A stretch of 45,290 nucleotides of DNA from a candidate division WS1 bacterium (GTDB taxonomy: Bacteria; Armatimonadota; Zipacnadia; Zipacnadales; UBA5352), in the NCBI GenBank assembly GCA_003566775.1, contig PXBW01000198.1, positions 1 through 45,290 on the forward strand, read 5' to 3'. The notes below the pieces were generated by a model. That model was given only the letters and a program-made list of their open reading frames with translations. It ran no database searches and had not been told where the DNA came from. Below, in pieces: positions 8,469-16,744 of this stretch. Made by a program: the position numbers and the translations under genes. Every line of letters starts with the position of its first letter. The stretch's first letter is position 1.

Positions 8469-9857
8469 CTATCGGCTGATGGCGTCCTCTCCGCCACGCG
8501 TCCGGGAAACCGCCAGGTGCTGGACCTCTTCGCGCCCGGGGGAGAAGTGTCGGTTCATGACTGTGACAAGTGCGGGTCCGACGAAGCCTCCGTAGATCTG
8601 GGCCGCGCTCATGGCGACCGCGCGGGTCGCGAGATCAACCATGAGCTTGCGATTCGCGGCGGGGAGGCCTCGCTCGACTTCCGAGCGCGCGAGTTCGTAC
8701 TCGATGCGGTGCGCCTGCGCCTCCAATCCCAGGCCGCGAAACGCCTGCGCCAGACCTCTCGCGGACACTTCGCAGTCTGGGTCCGCCGCCAGTGCGGATT
8801 CGAAGCGCTCCACTGCGATCTCATGAAGCTCCTTCTCCAGCAGGATCTCTCCAGCGGTCGTCCACGCTTTGGCGGCTGACCTATCTCTACCCTGCCGGGC
8901 AAGCGTCTCCGCGAGGCGAGTGTGGTAGGAGGCGTTCATCGGATCAAGCTCCGTGGCCCGCACAAGCAGCCTTATAGCACCCGCAAGCTCTCCCTTCGCC
9001 AGCGGCGTCTGCGCCTGCATGTAAAGGTCGTAAGCCCTCGCTGCGTGGTAGCGGGAGATAGCGTCTGGCTCCATGGGTGGATCGCCAAGCGCGACGCGAC
9101 TCTCGGGAGGTACATCCTCGTACACTGCGAGCATGTTGACCAGCGACCGGGTAGGGGTGACTCGGGCCGTACCGCGATAGTACATCCCTGTCGAACTGCC
9201 CCCGTCGAAGTTGATCGCGTCGATACATCCAAGGCCCCGCATTACCTTCGCGAGTTCCCACAGGCTCATCTGCTCGCGGGTCGCGACCAGCAACAGCTTG
9301 TTGTGCTCGGTGATGCCGACAGCAGCGCGGCTGGCCCTTCCTAGCACACGGGAGTCGCGGAACCGCTCGTTTACCGGCGCAAGCGCTACCTCGCCCTTCT
9401 CCAGAAGCATCGGTCCGGCTGCCATAACGCTCTCGAAGGGCTCCCAGTCCTGCGTGCGACCGTAGGGGATTCGGCGGAAGAATACGCGGTTATCGGGGGT
9501 AATAGCCAGGGCGCTGCCCATGCCGCCGAAGTGTACGAGACGCCCGTCTATCACTATGTCTCCGATGGGCAACTGCGTGGTGGTGGAGAAGAAGGTTCCG
9601 GTGACCGCCGCCACGGGTTCCTCGCGGGAGCATATCGCCAGCATCGGCTCTGAGCCGCCCGGGAATCGTGCAGCGAGCAGCGGAGTGACCTTCACTCGCG
9701 GATTGTTGAGATCGATCTGAACTATGTGGAGGCCGAATCCATCGACGAACTCCACGCGGTACGCGACGGAGTCTGCATGGGCCTCTCCTGCGGCCATGAG
9801 GCCCAGAGCGATAATGCAACCGAGTAAGATGTGGGTCACACCGGCCGCGAACCGCAT
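8469..9857 (-). CDS. Secreted phosphodiester glycosidase (NAGPA-like) with TPR tail
   Basis: 462 residues. A signal peptide ending in GEAHA is followed by a phosphodiester-glycosidase domain (the NAGPA/DUF2233 fold). Its hallmarks are TGTFFSTTTQLPIGDIVIDG and the C-terminal INFDGGSSTGMY motif of the family, where GGSS and surrounding Asp are conserved. Roughly the last 170 residues form tetratricopeptide-like repeats (ELDPMNASYHTRLAETLARQ and AADPDCEV), probably for protein binding. Related enzymes remove exposed sugar phosphodiesters or act on the cell surface; the substrate is unknown. The start at 9857 was chosen for the signal peptide and AGAGGAT upstream. A TPR fusion is uncommon for the family. 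Confidence 0.82.
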   Translation of the reverse strand: MRFAAGVTHILLGCIIALGLMAAGEAHADSVAYRVEFVDGFGLHIVQIDLNNPRVKVTPLLAARFPGGSEPMLAICSREEPVAAVTGTFFSTTTQLPIGDIVIDGRLVHFGGMGSALAITPDNRVFFRRIPYGRTQDWEPFESVMAAGPMLLEKGEVALAPVNERFRDSRVLGRASRAAVGITEHNKLLLVATREQMSLWELAKVMRGLGCIDAINFDGGSSTGMYYRGTARVTPTRSLVNMLAVYEDVPPESRVALGDPPMEPDAISRYHAARAYDLYMQAQTPLAKGELAGAIRLLVRATELDPMNASYHTRLAETLARQGRDRSAAKAWTTAGEILLEKELHEIAVERFESALAADPDCEVSARGLAQAFRGLGLEAQAHRIEYELARSEVERGLPAANRKLMVDLATRAVAMSAAQIYGGFVGPALVTVMNRHFSPGREEVQHLAVSRTRGGEDAISR

Positions 9858-9984
9858 CAGTTCACATCCTCTGCCCACCGTAATAGGTATTCATCTCTAA
9901 TGACGTGCAGGGGTATCGAGAGGTTTGATCTCAGGGATTACCCTGAGAGCGGGCTGCACCGGCTCCGCTAAAGACGGTCCTGCT

Positions 9985-11583
9985 CTACCGTTGTCCTCTC
10001 CACGCAAGGTCCGCGGCCTGCCTCATGAAATCGCGCTCACCGACGATGATCACACCGAGACAGTTCTCGCTCTCCTGCCGGGCGCGCAGCGCCGCGCGGG
10101 TGCCGTCAAGCTCCGGGGCATCGAAGATAACGTAACGCACTTCGTTCGCCTCCGCGGCGGCAAGCTGCCGTGCCGCGTCCTCCGAGTGCGTGTCGGGCAA
10201 CAGGCAGGCCACCACCCCCTGCGGCCAGCGTTCCATCTCCGCAACCGACAGCGGCACGAATCTCTCGGCTCCGCTGTAACGCGTGGAGAGTTCCCCGAAT
10301 GCGGGGACGATGACGACGATCTCAGGTGCCATCTCGCGGGCTGTCGCCAGCAGGGGATCCGTCCAATCAGGTCTGCCCTCGCGATCCCACGGCGCTTCGA
10401 TCGCGAAGTGCGTCACCCCATGAAGCTCGCGGAAACGCTTGAATGCGGCCTCCCGCCGCTCGGAGACGGTGTCCTCGATTTCCACCATCGGCTCCACGCC
10501 CGTTGCTCGCAGAAGCGCAATCGCGGCATCATCATCAATCCCGGTGCCGGGCGGATCGTGATCCACCACCGCCATGTTCAGCTTCAGGCGCGCGGTGCGC
10601 AGAGCGCCATGCTCGAAGCTATCGCGGACGTGCAGATCGTGGTCCGAGCCGATCCGCCACGGCAGTGCCGGTGCATCCTCGACATCCACCGCCACGATGC
10701 GCGCGCCCCCGTCCGGCTCGGGCCGCAGCAGATCGATCACGGTCATCATGCCCCGGAAGGCGCCCCCCTCGGCGGGGGCATCGATCCGCACGCCCTCAGG
10801 ATCCACGGTCAGCCGATACGACTCGCGCGCGGGCCAGTCGGTCGCCTGCGGCTCATCGACCGCGACTGAGACTACCGCGCCGATGTCGCGCGTGGACCGG
10901 CCGGTGAGATCCTCGAGCGCCTCCTGCAGCATCTGCGCGGCCTGCGGCAGCAACTCTGGGGCGAAGTCCGCATCTACACGAAGACCCTCCCCGGGCGCAA
11001 GTATCAGATCCTCTCCCGTGAACACGGGCCCTCGCGCTTCCTCCCAGGCGTCCACAGACGGACCAAAGCTGATCCAGTCGATCAGCGAGCGGGCCCCTCG
11101 CTCCCCTACGAGGCGAAGCATCACCTCGGCCCGACCACCCTCTCCGGTGAAGAGGTTCTGCGCCATCACACCGCGCTCGACGCCATCGATCATGATCTCT
11201 GTCAGGACCTCACCGTCCTCGACGCGGGTGACCGTCGCCACCACCGCGCATTCTTCAATCCCCCAGCAGGTGGCCAGCATCTGCAGGCTCAGATCGCGCT
11301 CAGGCGGCAAATCCACAGTCTGGATGACTCCACCGTCGCCGGCCTCGCGCAGTTGCAGAAAAAGGGCCTGGTCGCCGGTCTTCGTCCTGAGCCGGTGCAT
11401 GCGGAAGCGGCCCGGCAGAGGGCGCCATTCACTCGCATAGCTGGCGCCTCCGCGATCGAACCGGGGATTACGCACGATATCCATGGACGTGAAGCGGGCA
11501 TCAGGACCGAGAAAGACTCCGGCGCCGGCCACGGCGCACGTCATTATGAGCAGCAGCGCGCCCGCGCAGGTTCCGCGCAACAT
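9985..11583 (-). CDS. Exported protein, beta-N-acetylhexosaminidase-like N-terminal domain, degenerate
   Basis: 532 residues with a signal peptide (LRGTCAGALLLIMTCAVAGAG). An N-terminal beta-rich carbohydrate-binding-like region is followed by a GH20 domain-2-like segment (VRIDAPAEGGAFRGMMTVIDLL) and a truncated barrel-like C-terminal half beginning ALPWRIGSD. In true GH20 enzymes the catalytic Asp-Glu pair follows in the barrel; I do not see a convincing D-E pair here, so hydrolase activity is doubtful. It may be a sugar-binding or scaffold derivative. The ATG at 11583 is preferred (AGAGG 8-9 nt upstream) over a GTG at 11592. Its downstream neighbour is the NAGPA-like glycosidase, again a sugar-directed secreted protein. 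Confidence 0.6.
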   Translation of the reverse strand: MLRGTCAGALLLIMTCAVAGAGVFLGPDARFTSMDIVRNPRFDRGGASYASEWRPLPGRFRMHRLRTKTGDQALFLQLREAGDGGVIQTVDLPPERDLSLQMLATCWGIEECAVVATVTRVEDGEVLTEIMIDGVERGVMAQNLFTGEGGRAEVMLRLVGERGARSLIDWISFGPSVDAWEEARGPVFTGEDLILAPGEGLRVDADFAPELLPQAAQMLQEALEDLTGRSTRDIGAVVSVAVDEPQATDWPARESYRLTVDPEGVRIDAPAEGGAFRGMMTVIDLLRPEPDGGARIVAVDVEDAPALPWRIGSDHDLHVRDSFEHGALRTARLKLNMAVVDHDPPGTGIDDDAAIALLRATGVEPMVEIEDTVSERREAAFKRFRELHGVTHFAIEAPWDREGRPDWTDPLLATAREMAPEIVVIVPAFGELSTRYSGAERFVPLSVAEMERWPQGVVACLLPDTHSEDAARQLAAAEANEVRYVIFDAPELDGTRAALRARQESENCLGVIIVGERDFMRQAADLAWRGQR

Positions 11584-11604
11584 CTCATCCACCTCTCCAC
11601 TCTC

Positions 11605-12078
11605 TCAGTAGAATGAACGTTGTCCCTCCTGCCAGCCATCTGCGCTGACAACTCTCCACGTGCCCCGCTCACGACGCAGTTGACCGGTCACCGTCAGGTG
11701 CTGCGCCTCGCTCGGGATGACGGGGCGGTCCCCCGTAGTGTACGCGACCTCAGCTACGAACGTCGCAGTGTCGTTGTGGACATCTACCTCCGGCACCTGT
11801 ACGCTAAGGTTTAGTCTTCTCTGGCTGCGCGCGCCGGATATCGCCAGGCGTTGGATCATGCGGCGGTTGAATCCGTGGCTGTCCTCGTAGTCCTCAGAGA
11901 TATGTTGCATTAGTCCTGAGACGCGCGCCTGCTCGATTGACCTCTCCACCTCCGCGATCAGGCGCAGTATCTGTGTCCTGTCCGGGACACGCTGAGGGAC
12001 CACTACAGCGACGTAGTAGTACGTCAGACCGCCGACTGCGACAATCGCAATTGTGATCCATCTCAGATGCCTGCGCAC
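11605..12078 (-). CDS. Membrane-anchored protein with NTF2/SnoaL-like domain
   Basis: About 157 residues: a short basic tail, one transmembrane helix (ITIAIVAVGGLTYYYVAVVV), then an extracytoplasmic domain whose pattern (ISEDYEDSHGFNRR, alternating strands, GTWRVVSADGWQEG at the end) fits the cone-shaped NTF2-like or DUF4440 fold. No catalytic residues can be named. I chose a GTG at 12078 because GAGGAAG lies 7-8 nt upstream and it begins just before the helix; an in-frame GTG at 12150 would add 24 residues. It lies between the FlgM-like gene and the GH20-like gene on the same strand. Confidence 0.6.
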   Translation of the reverse strand: MRRHLRWITIAIVAVGGLTYYYVAVVVPQRVPDRTQILRLIAEVERSIEQARVSGLMQHISEDYEDSHGFNRRMIQRLAISGARSQRRLNLSVQVPEVDVHNDTATFVAEVAYTTGDRPVIPSEAQHLTVTGQLRRERGTWRVVSADGWQEGQRSFY

Positions 12079-12180
12079 GGATGTCTTCCTCGCCTTCTGT
12101 GTAGAGATTTCCCCCTTAGTCCATTCGTGGCCTGCCCGCCTCAGAACCACCGGCAGGAATCCCTGCGTGCTTAAATGGTT

Positions 12181-12212
12181 GCCGGCCGCGCGGGGGTCGT
12201 CGCGCGGCCGGC
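12181..12212 (-). terminator. Hairpin downstream of the FlgM-like gene
   Basis: A perfect 12-bp GC stem pairs 12181-12192 with 12201-12212 across 8 nt. It lies about 20 bp after the stop of the FlgM-like gene. The downstream minus-strand sequence is only moderately T-rich (AACCATTTAAG), so it may be a weak terminator. Confidence 0.6.
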
Positions 12213-12232
12213 ACAGGTGAACCGAGGTGCGC

Positions 12233-12535
12233 TCATTGACGCGGGTTGAGTATCCGCTCGGCCACCTTATCCGTATCTATCTCGTATGTACCCGCCTCGA
12301 CCTGTGCCTTGAGTTCGGCGACGCGATCGGCGCGTACCTCGGGCGCCTCCGCCATCGCCGCGCGCGCGGCCTTCATCTCTTCGGCGCGCTCACTCAGTGC
12401 GAGTCGATCGGCGCTCTCACCCCGCGCCGCCTCACCTGCGCCGTCAATCCCTCGCGCCTCTTCGAGGTTCTTGCCGCCGACACGTTCGACCTTACTCTTG
12501 CTGATGTTGTTCAGACTGCTCGGATCGATTTTCAA
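12233..12535 (-). CDS. flgM: FlgM-like anti-sigma-28 factor, TTG start
   Basis: 100 residues. The N-terminus reads LKIDPSSLNNISKSKVERV, matching the FlgM MKIDP opening. The middle has the LSERAEEM segment and the C-terminal half the sigma-binding pattern VRADRVAELKAQVEAGTYE followed by IDTDKVAERIL. In flagellated bacteria FlgM holds sigma-28 (FliA) inactive until it is exported. The family start falls on a TTG codon (12535-12533), supported by GAGGAG 7 nt upstream; the nearby ATG is out of frame and hits a stop at once. No flagellar gene is in the window. It lies 190 bp after an RseB-like gene of an ECF sigma locus. Confidence 0.8.
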   Translation of the reverse strand: MKIDPSSLNNISKSKVERVGGKNLEEARGIDGAGEAARGESADRLALSERAEEMKAARAAMAEAPEVRADRVAELKAQVEAGTYEIDTDKVAERILNPRQ

Positions 12536-12726
12536 TGCATCTCTCCTCACTTCCGGACGCTGTCCCCCCACGCATACCCCAACATTGTTATCGGCAGTAT
12601 AGGGAGATACTTGAGTCCACAGACAGAAATCTACGGGTTCTTTTCGTGCATGTCCCTCTCGGCCGTTCGAGCCACCCGCAGATCATGCGGCTCATCGCCG
12701 GATCTGCTGGATTCTCTGCGCCTCCA

Positions 12727-13725
12727 TCATGGCTCGATCGACTGCTTTATCCTTCGCATCTCGGTTCTGCTCAGCGGTCCCATCAGTGTGAAGCAGAAGC
12801 CTCCATCGGTCCAGGTGATCGACCGGCTACCCTGGTGGACGTCGCCGGTACTGCGCGCCCGCCGCTGGAAGAGACTGAGCGTCTCCATGGTGTTACTGAA
12901 GGGAAGCCACAGCGTCTTCTGTCCCTGGACTTCGATGACGTTGGCTCTGTCTCTCTGCAGTGAGTACCCGCGCGGCAGGTATTCCGGCAGGACGGCGGAA
13001 AAGCCCACTTTGCGTTCAGCTTCAGCAAGGCTGATCGGCTCTGCGGGTCGTGACGATTCCACCACCGTGCAGCCGCGAGGTGGCTCGAAATCGAAGGTGC
13101 CCGGTGCAAAGGCAGGCTCGTAGCTGATTTCCGTGTACTCTGTGGAGGACCTCAGGTTCTCCTGGCCGTCAAAGCGTTGTGTCTTGAGGCTGACAAAGTG
13201 TACGCCATCGATCCATGACTTCTGCACGGTGACACCTTCGGCAGTATAGATCTTGATCACGTGCGTCGGGCGACCTGCGATGGTGTCTCGTCCCGCATGT
13301 TGAAGCGTCATGGTCTGCGCGATCCGGTCCAACTCGTCGAGACGGTTACGTATCTTCTCTCTTACCGGAGGCGCCTCAATACGAACGGCGCGGTTCGTGT
13401 TGGGGTGATAGTCCCAGCGAATAGAGCCAACACTCACATGAAGCCGGCCTCGTTCGCTCTCAGGTGTCAGGAACTCCACGCGCATCCTGTCGGGTGCCTG
13501 CGAGTACACTCTCTGGCGTACCTCGCGAACCCTCTGGCCGTTCTCGAATACCACTACCGTACGTAGCCCGGTGAAGCTGACGGTTGTGCGCGCGTTGATT
13601 GATCTTCGGAGGATCGAAAGTGGTGTCGTTTCGGCTTCCGCCATCTGCACCGAGGCTATGGTAGCAAACACCGTGCAGATGACCGCGATCCTGCTGAGGT
13701 TACCGACTATATGCGTGATCTTCAT
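12727..13725 (-). CDS. RseB/MucB-like periplasmic sigma-factor regulator
   Basis: 332 residues with a signal peptide (cleavage near MAEAE). The N-terminal two thirds show the LolA-like RseB fold: TTVSFTGLRTVVVFENGQR, strands with MRVEFLTPESERGR, and RIEAPPVREKIRNRLDELDR. The C-terminal 100 residues (GFSAVLPEYLPRGYSL to SITWTDGGFCFTLMG) resemble DUF4367 domains. In the E. coli SigmaE system RseB binds the anti-sigma factor and mislocalised LPS or lipoprotein. Here the gene follows an anti-sigma gene by only 19 bp, so an equivalent sensory role is likely. AGAGGT lies just upstream of the ATG. Confidence 0.82.
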   Translation of the reverse strand: MKITHIVGNLSRIAVICTVFATIASVQMAEAETTPLSILRRSINARTTVSFTGLRTVVVFENGQRVREVRQRVYSQAPDRMRVEFLTPESERGRLHVSVGSIRWDYHPNTNRAVRIEAPPVREKIRNRLDELDRIAQTMTLQHAGRDTIAGRPTHVIKIYTAEGVTVQKSWIDGVHFVSLKTQRFDGQENLRSSTEYTEISYEPAFAPGTFDFEPPRGCTVVESSRPAEPISLAEAERKVGFSAVLPEYLPRGYSLQRDRANVIEVQGQKTLWLPFSNTMETLSLFQRRARSTGDVHQGSRSITWTDGGFCFTLMGPLSRTEMRRIKQSIEP

Positions 13726-13744
13726 TGACCTCTAAGTGACTCAG

Positions 13745-14281
13745 TTACCGTGACGTGTAAACTACCAGGCCGACTCCGACATCGTCGGCAAGCGGCTGAC
13801 TCATCTCAAGCATCTGATGCTTGAGGATAAGCTCGTCAAGCTCTGCATCCGTGATTGCAAGCCTTTCGTCTCCACCCGTCTCCGAGGCGGGAGTTGTGGC
13901 CACCACCTGCTCCTGCAGCGGTGTCTGCTGTTCCTGCCCGTACCAGTAGACCCCTCCGGCGATCGCGATTGCGAGCGCGGCACCGAGAGCGGCGGCGCGA
14001 CCCCACTGCATTCGGCGCTCCGGCACCAGCCATCGAGCGATTCGTTCGCCCCAGCCAGCCTGCTGTCCTTCGTGCGGCAATCTGTCCATGATCTGTGCAG
14101 TAAGACCCTCAGGGGCTCGCTCGACCGGCAGCGAGTGTAACATCACCTGTGTCTCTCGCAGCAGCAGCGCCTCATGGCGGCACTGCTCGCACTCCTCGAG
14201 ATGAGACAGGATCTCGGAGGAAAGCTCGTCGGCACACCCCCAGCATCCGACGAGGTCCTCCTGGGCCTGCTTGCAAATCAT
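13745..14281 (-). CDS. Zinc-finger anti-sigma factor, single-pass membrane
   Basis: 178 residues. A cytoplasmic zinc-binding anti-sigma domain contains the HxxxCxxC motif (H27, C31, C34 in SHLEECEQC), as in ZAS-family proteins. A linker leads to one transmembrane helix (AAALGAALAIAIAGGVYWYG, about 91-112) and a 65-residue extracytoplasmic tail. It should sequester the ECF sigma factor encoded just upstream (136-bp gap) and release it on envelope stress. The ATG at 14281 with GGAGGT upstream is chosen over an earlier in-frame codon because the family begins near MxCxxxxxxL. Confidence 0.88.
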   Translation of the reverse strand: MICKQAQEDLVGCWGCADELSSEILSHLEECEQCRHEALLLRETQVMLHSLPVERAPEGLTAQIMDRLPHEGQQAGWGERIARWLVPERRMQWGRAAALGAALAIAIAGGVYWYGQEQQTPLQEQVVATTPASETGGDERLAITDAELDELILKHQMLEMSQPLADDVGVGLVVYTSR

Positions 14282-14416
14282 CGGTCTCGACCTCCAGCTC
14301 CCCGGACTCATTCTTTGACGTTCTGGCTATGCTTCAGACGGTGCCGCCCTCGGCAGCGAACCGCTTTGCTCTCAGGGAGCATTGCTCTCCAGTGGATCAG
14401 GGCTCGATCGCAAAGA

Positions 14417-15037
14417 TCATTGCCCAACTTCAATCTCCCCCGCCTCGACCAGCGACCTGAGATTCTCCTTCAATCTGTTTCGGGCATTGAACAGTCGGCT
14501 CTTAACGGTACCGAGCGGCACATCGAGTATCTCGGCGATGTCCTCGTACGTCTCACCCTGAAGCTCGTAGAGGATCATCACGTCCCGCAACTTCTCGGGC
14601 AGATCCATGATTGCCCGCCGTACCGCCAGACGCGTCTCGCGCGTCGTGGCCCGCTGTTCCGGGCCGCCGTCTTCGGACGGCAGCTCCCGCTCGTATTCTC
14701 CCTCTTCGGATTCGAGCGGTTCATCGATCGAGAACGTCGGCTCCGATCGCTTGCGCTTGCGCACCACATCGATGGCAAGATTGCTCGCGATGCGGTAGAG
14801 CCAGGTGTGAAAGCTCGAGGCCCCGCGGAATCTCGGCAGCGAGCGATAGGCGCGGAGGAAAGCCTCCTGCGTTACATCCTCGGCTTCGTAGGGGTCAGAC
14901 AGCATTCGCGAGACGTAGTTGTAGATCTTATCTTTGTACTGATCTACAAGCACTCCGAATGCCTCGCGGTCGCCTTTCTTCGCCCGCTCTACGATTGCTT
15001 CGATTTCTGATTGAGAGAGTTCAGTGCCCTTCGCCAT
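14417..15037 (-). CDS. ECF RNA polymerase sigma factor (RpoE/SigW type)
   Basis: 206 residues. Region 2 is visible in YNYVSRMLSDPYEAEDVTQE and FHTWLYRIASNLAIDVVRKR. Region 4 is visible in LPEKLRDVMILYELQGETYE and in the helix-turn-helix with VPLGTVKSRLFNARNRL. An acidic linker joins them. It directs polymerase to envelope-stress promoters and is controlled by the anti-sigma and RseB-like products encoded next on the same strand. No convincing Shine-Dalgarno precedes the ATG, which is odd for a regulatory gene. Confidence 0.94.
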   Translation of the reverse strand: MAKGTELSQSEIEAIVERAKKGDREAFGVLVDQYKDKIYNYVSRMLSDPYEAEDVTQEAFLRAYRSLPRFRGASSFHTWLYRIASNLAIDVVRKRKRSEPTFSIDEPLESEEGEYERELPSEDGGPEQRATTRETRLAVRRAIMDLPEKLRDVMILYELQGETYEDIAEILDVPLGTVKSRLFNARNRLKENLRSLVEAGEIEVGQ

Positions 15038-15116
15038 TCTAAGACGTTGCTTCCAACACGATGTTCAGAGCGCGGGAAACATTCGCGCGCAGATTGTCTT
15101 TTCTGATGTGACGGCT

Positions 15117-16217
15117 CTACTGCTCGAACAGGTTATTCGGCCCCATCTGGCCACCGTCCTGCTCGTCTTCTGCGGACGGCGCGGCCGCCGGACCGGCATT
15201 ATCAGCGGGTGGATGTAACTCGCTCGCGTCCGCCCTCACACACGGAGTCGCGGCCGGCGCTGCACGGCGCGATCCCACGTAGATGTAACGCTCGAAGAGG
15301 CGCTGGTAGTCGGACCACTGAGTTCCGGCTTCGGCGCCCTCGGAGATCACCTGATTGAAGTACTGCACGTGAGCGTCGAGATTGTCGGCGTAGTGCAGAG
15401 CGCATGCCTCGGCGGTCATTGGCAACACCGGTGCGCCGTAATCGCGCTGCCCGTGGTGCGACAGAAGCAGGTGGGTCAGCCGGTTCGCAAGCTCCTCCGG
15501 AAAGCCTTCAATCTCATCTATGGCAGCGCTCACGATACGATCGGTGAGCACGGTGTGTCCCACCAGTCTTCCTTGATCAGTGTACTCTATCGAGGCGTTG
15601 CACTCAAGCTCGACGACCTTGCCGAGGTCGTGCAGCAGTGCTCCGGCGACGAGTATGTCACGATCGAGTTCGGGATGTACTCTGGCAACCGTTTCAACGA
15701 TCTCGATCACCCCGACGGTGTGTTCGGCGAGCCCGCCCAGATACGAGTGATGCAACGCCTTCGCCCCGGGTATCCGACAGAATCGCTGCAGGAAGGCCTC
15801 CTCACAGAAGATATTCTCCAACAGCGCGGATAGGTGCGGGTCCTCAATGCTGGCGATCGCCTCAAGCAATCGCTCACGAAGCCGCCCGGGATCATGGCTG
15901 GTGCTGGGCACGAGTTCCGCCCCGTCCAGTTCTTCGGCATCGGCCTTCTTCAGCCTCTCGATCACCAGTTGCTTCTGCCCCCGATATTCCTCCACCACCG
16001 CCCGCACGGTAACGGCATCGCCGTTGGAGAACAGGCGCGCAGCTTCCTCGGCATTGTCCCACATGCGCGCAGGAAGCTTTCCGCTGGAGTCCGCCAGCGT
16101 TACCGAGAGGTACTGACCGGGCTTGCTCCGGAAGCTGGCAAGCGACTTGTTCGTTGCCGCGTAGGTCCCGATGATGCGGTCTCCGATCTCAAGCTGCTCG
16201 ATTCTGCTGTCGGCCAT
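15117..16217 (-). CDS. yhaM: 3'-5' exoribonuclease YhaM family (OB fold plus HD domain)
   Basis: 366 residues. An N-terminal OB-fold nucleic-acid-binding domain (1-90, GQYLSVTLADSSGKLPARMW) is followed by an HD phosphohydrolase domain with H156-H157, H166, the HD pair at H196-D197 (LLHDLGK), H221 and SHHGQ. Homologues degrade RNA or single-stranded DNA from the 3' end in the cytoplasm. The C-terminal 50 residues are low-complexity, rich in A, P, D and E. Its ATG overlaps the upstream stop (TGATG), so it is translationally coupled to the YqgF-like gene. Confidence 0.88.
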   Translation of the reverse strand: MADSRIEQLEIGDRIIGTYAATNKSLASFRSKPGQYLSVTLADSSGKLPARMWDNAEEAARLFSNGDAVTVRAVVEEYRGQKQLVIERLKKADAEELDGAELVPSTSHDPGRLRERLLEAIASIEDPHLSALLENIFCEEAFLQRFCRIPGAKALHHSYLGGLAEHTVGVIEIVETVARVHPELDRDILVAGALLHDLGKVVELECNASIEYTDQGRLVGHTVLTDRIVSAAIDEIEGFPEELANRLTHLLLSHHGQRDYGAPVLPMTAEACALHYADNLDAHVQYFNQVISEGAEAGTQWSDYQRLFERYIYVGSRRAAPAATPCVRADASELHPPADNAGPAAAPSAEDEQDGGQMGPNNLFEQ

Positions 16218-16744
16218 CAGTCATCATCGCTCCCGATTGTGTCTTGCTCACCTGCGTCGGGTATGTCTCGCCCACCGCGCGGGCAGCCGTCTTCGTCACC
16301 GGCCCTGGTTCCGTGGAGATAACGCTCGGCGATGATCGCGGCGGCCCAGTCATCGATTGGGACAGGCGGGACTCGAAGACCCCGGGGGATCAGCTTTCCC
16401 ACACATCCGGGCGGATTCTCCAGCCAGTAGCGTTCGCGGGCCTCAAGGGTTGTCATGTGCTCTTCGACTTCGGCGATGGCAAGCTCCGGTGCTGCAGCAT
16501 GTATCAACTCCCACGCGCGTGGGGAGCCGGTACGGGTGCCCAGCACCACGACCGTCGCCCCGTGGCTGTGTGCCAGTGCGGCGGCGGCAAGTCCCACCTG
16601 ATCGGCTTCCACGATGTCTCTTTCGAGCACTGTGCCATCAACCGCGACGGCGGCGAGGCCGCAGCGGTCGCTGCCCGGGTCCACCGCGATCACGGGCGCG
16701 TGGCGGTCTCGCTCCTGCACGCCGTCTGTCTCATGACGGCTCAT
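16217..16744 (-). CDS. RNase H-fold nuclease, YqgF/RuvC-like
   Basis: 175 residues with an RNase H-type fold. The first catalytic aspartate lies in IAVDPGSDRCGLA (D22). Further acidic positions appear in AEVEEHMTTLEARERY and in PIDDWAAAI, where the terminal Asp of YqgF/RuvC families falls. It may process rRNA precursors or branched DNA. It overlaps the DUF3084 gene by 14 bp upstream and yhaM by 1 bp downstream, a tight three-gene unit. From memory, pairing of DUF3084 with a RuvC-like gene also occurs in cyanobacteria. Confidence 0.7.
   Translation of the reverse strand: MSRHETDGVQERDRHAPVIAVDPGSDRCGLAAVAVDGTVLERDIVEADQVGLAAAALAHSHGATVVVLGTRTGSPRAWELIHAAAPELAIAEVEEHMTTLEARERYWLENPPGCVGKLIPRGLRVPPVPIDDWAAAIIAERYLHGTRAGDEDGCPRGGRDIPDAGEQDTIGSDDD

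Noticed and set aside
10574-11440. Long plus-strand frame opposite the GH20-like gene
   Set aside because: Ser/Arg-rich shadow sequence with no motif; the minus-strand frame has a signal peptide and domain pattern.
15038-15120. Possible self-promoter of the ECF sigma gene: GAAC, 18 bp, TCTTA on the minus strand
   Set aside because: It resembles SigmaE-type promoters, but the -10-like TCTTA ends within 3 bp of the ATG, leaving no room for a transcript start before the start codon. I did not annotate it.
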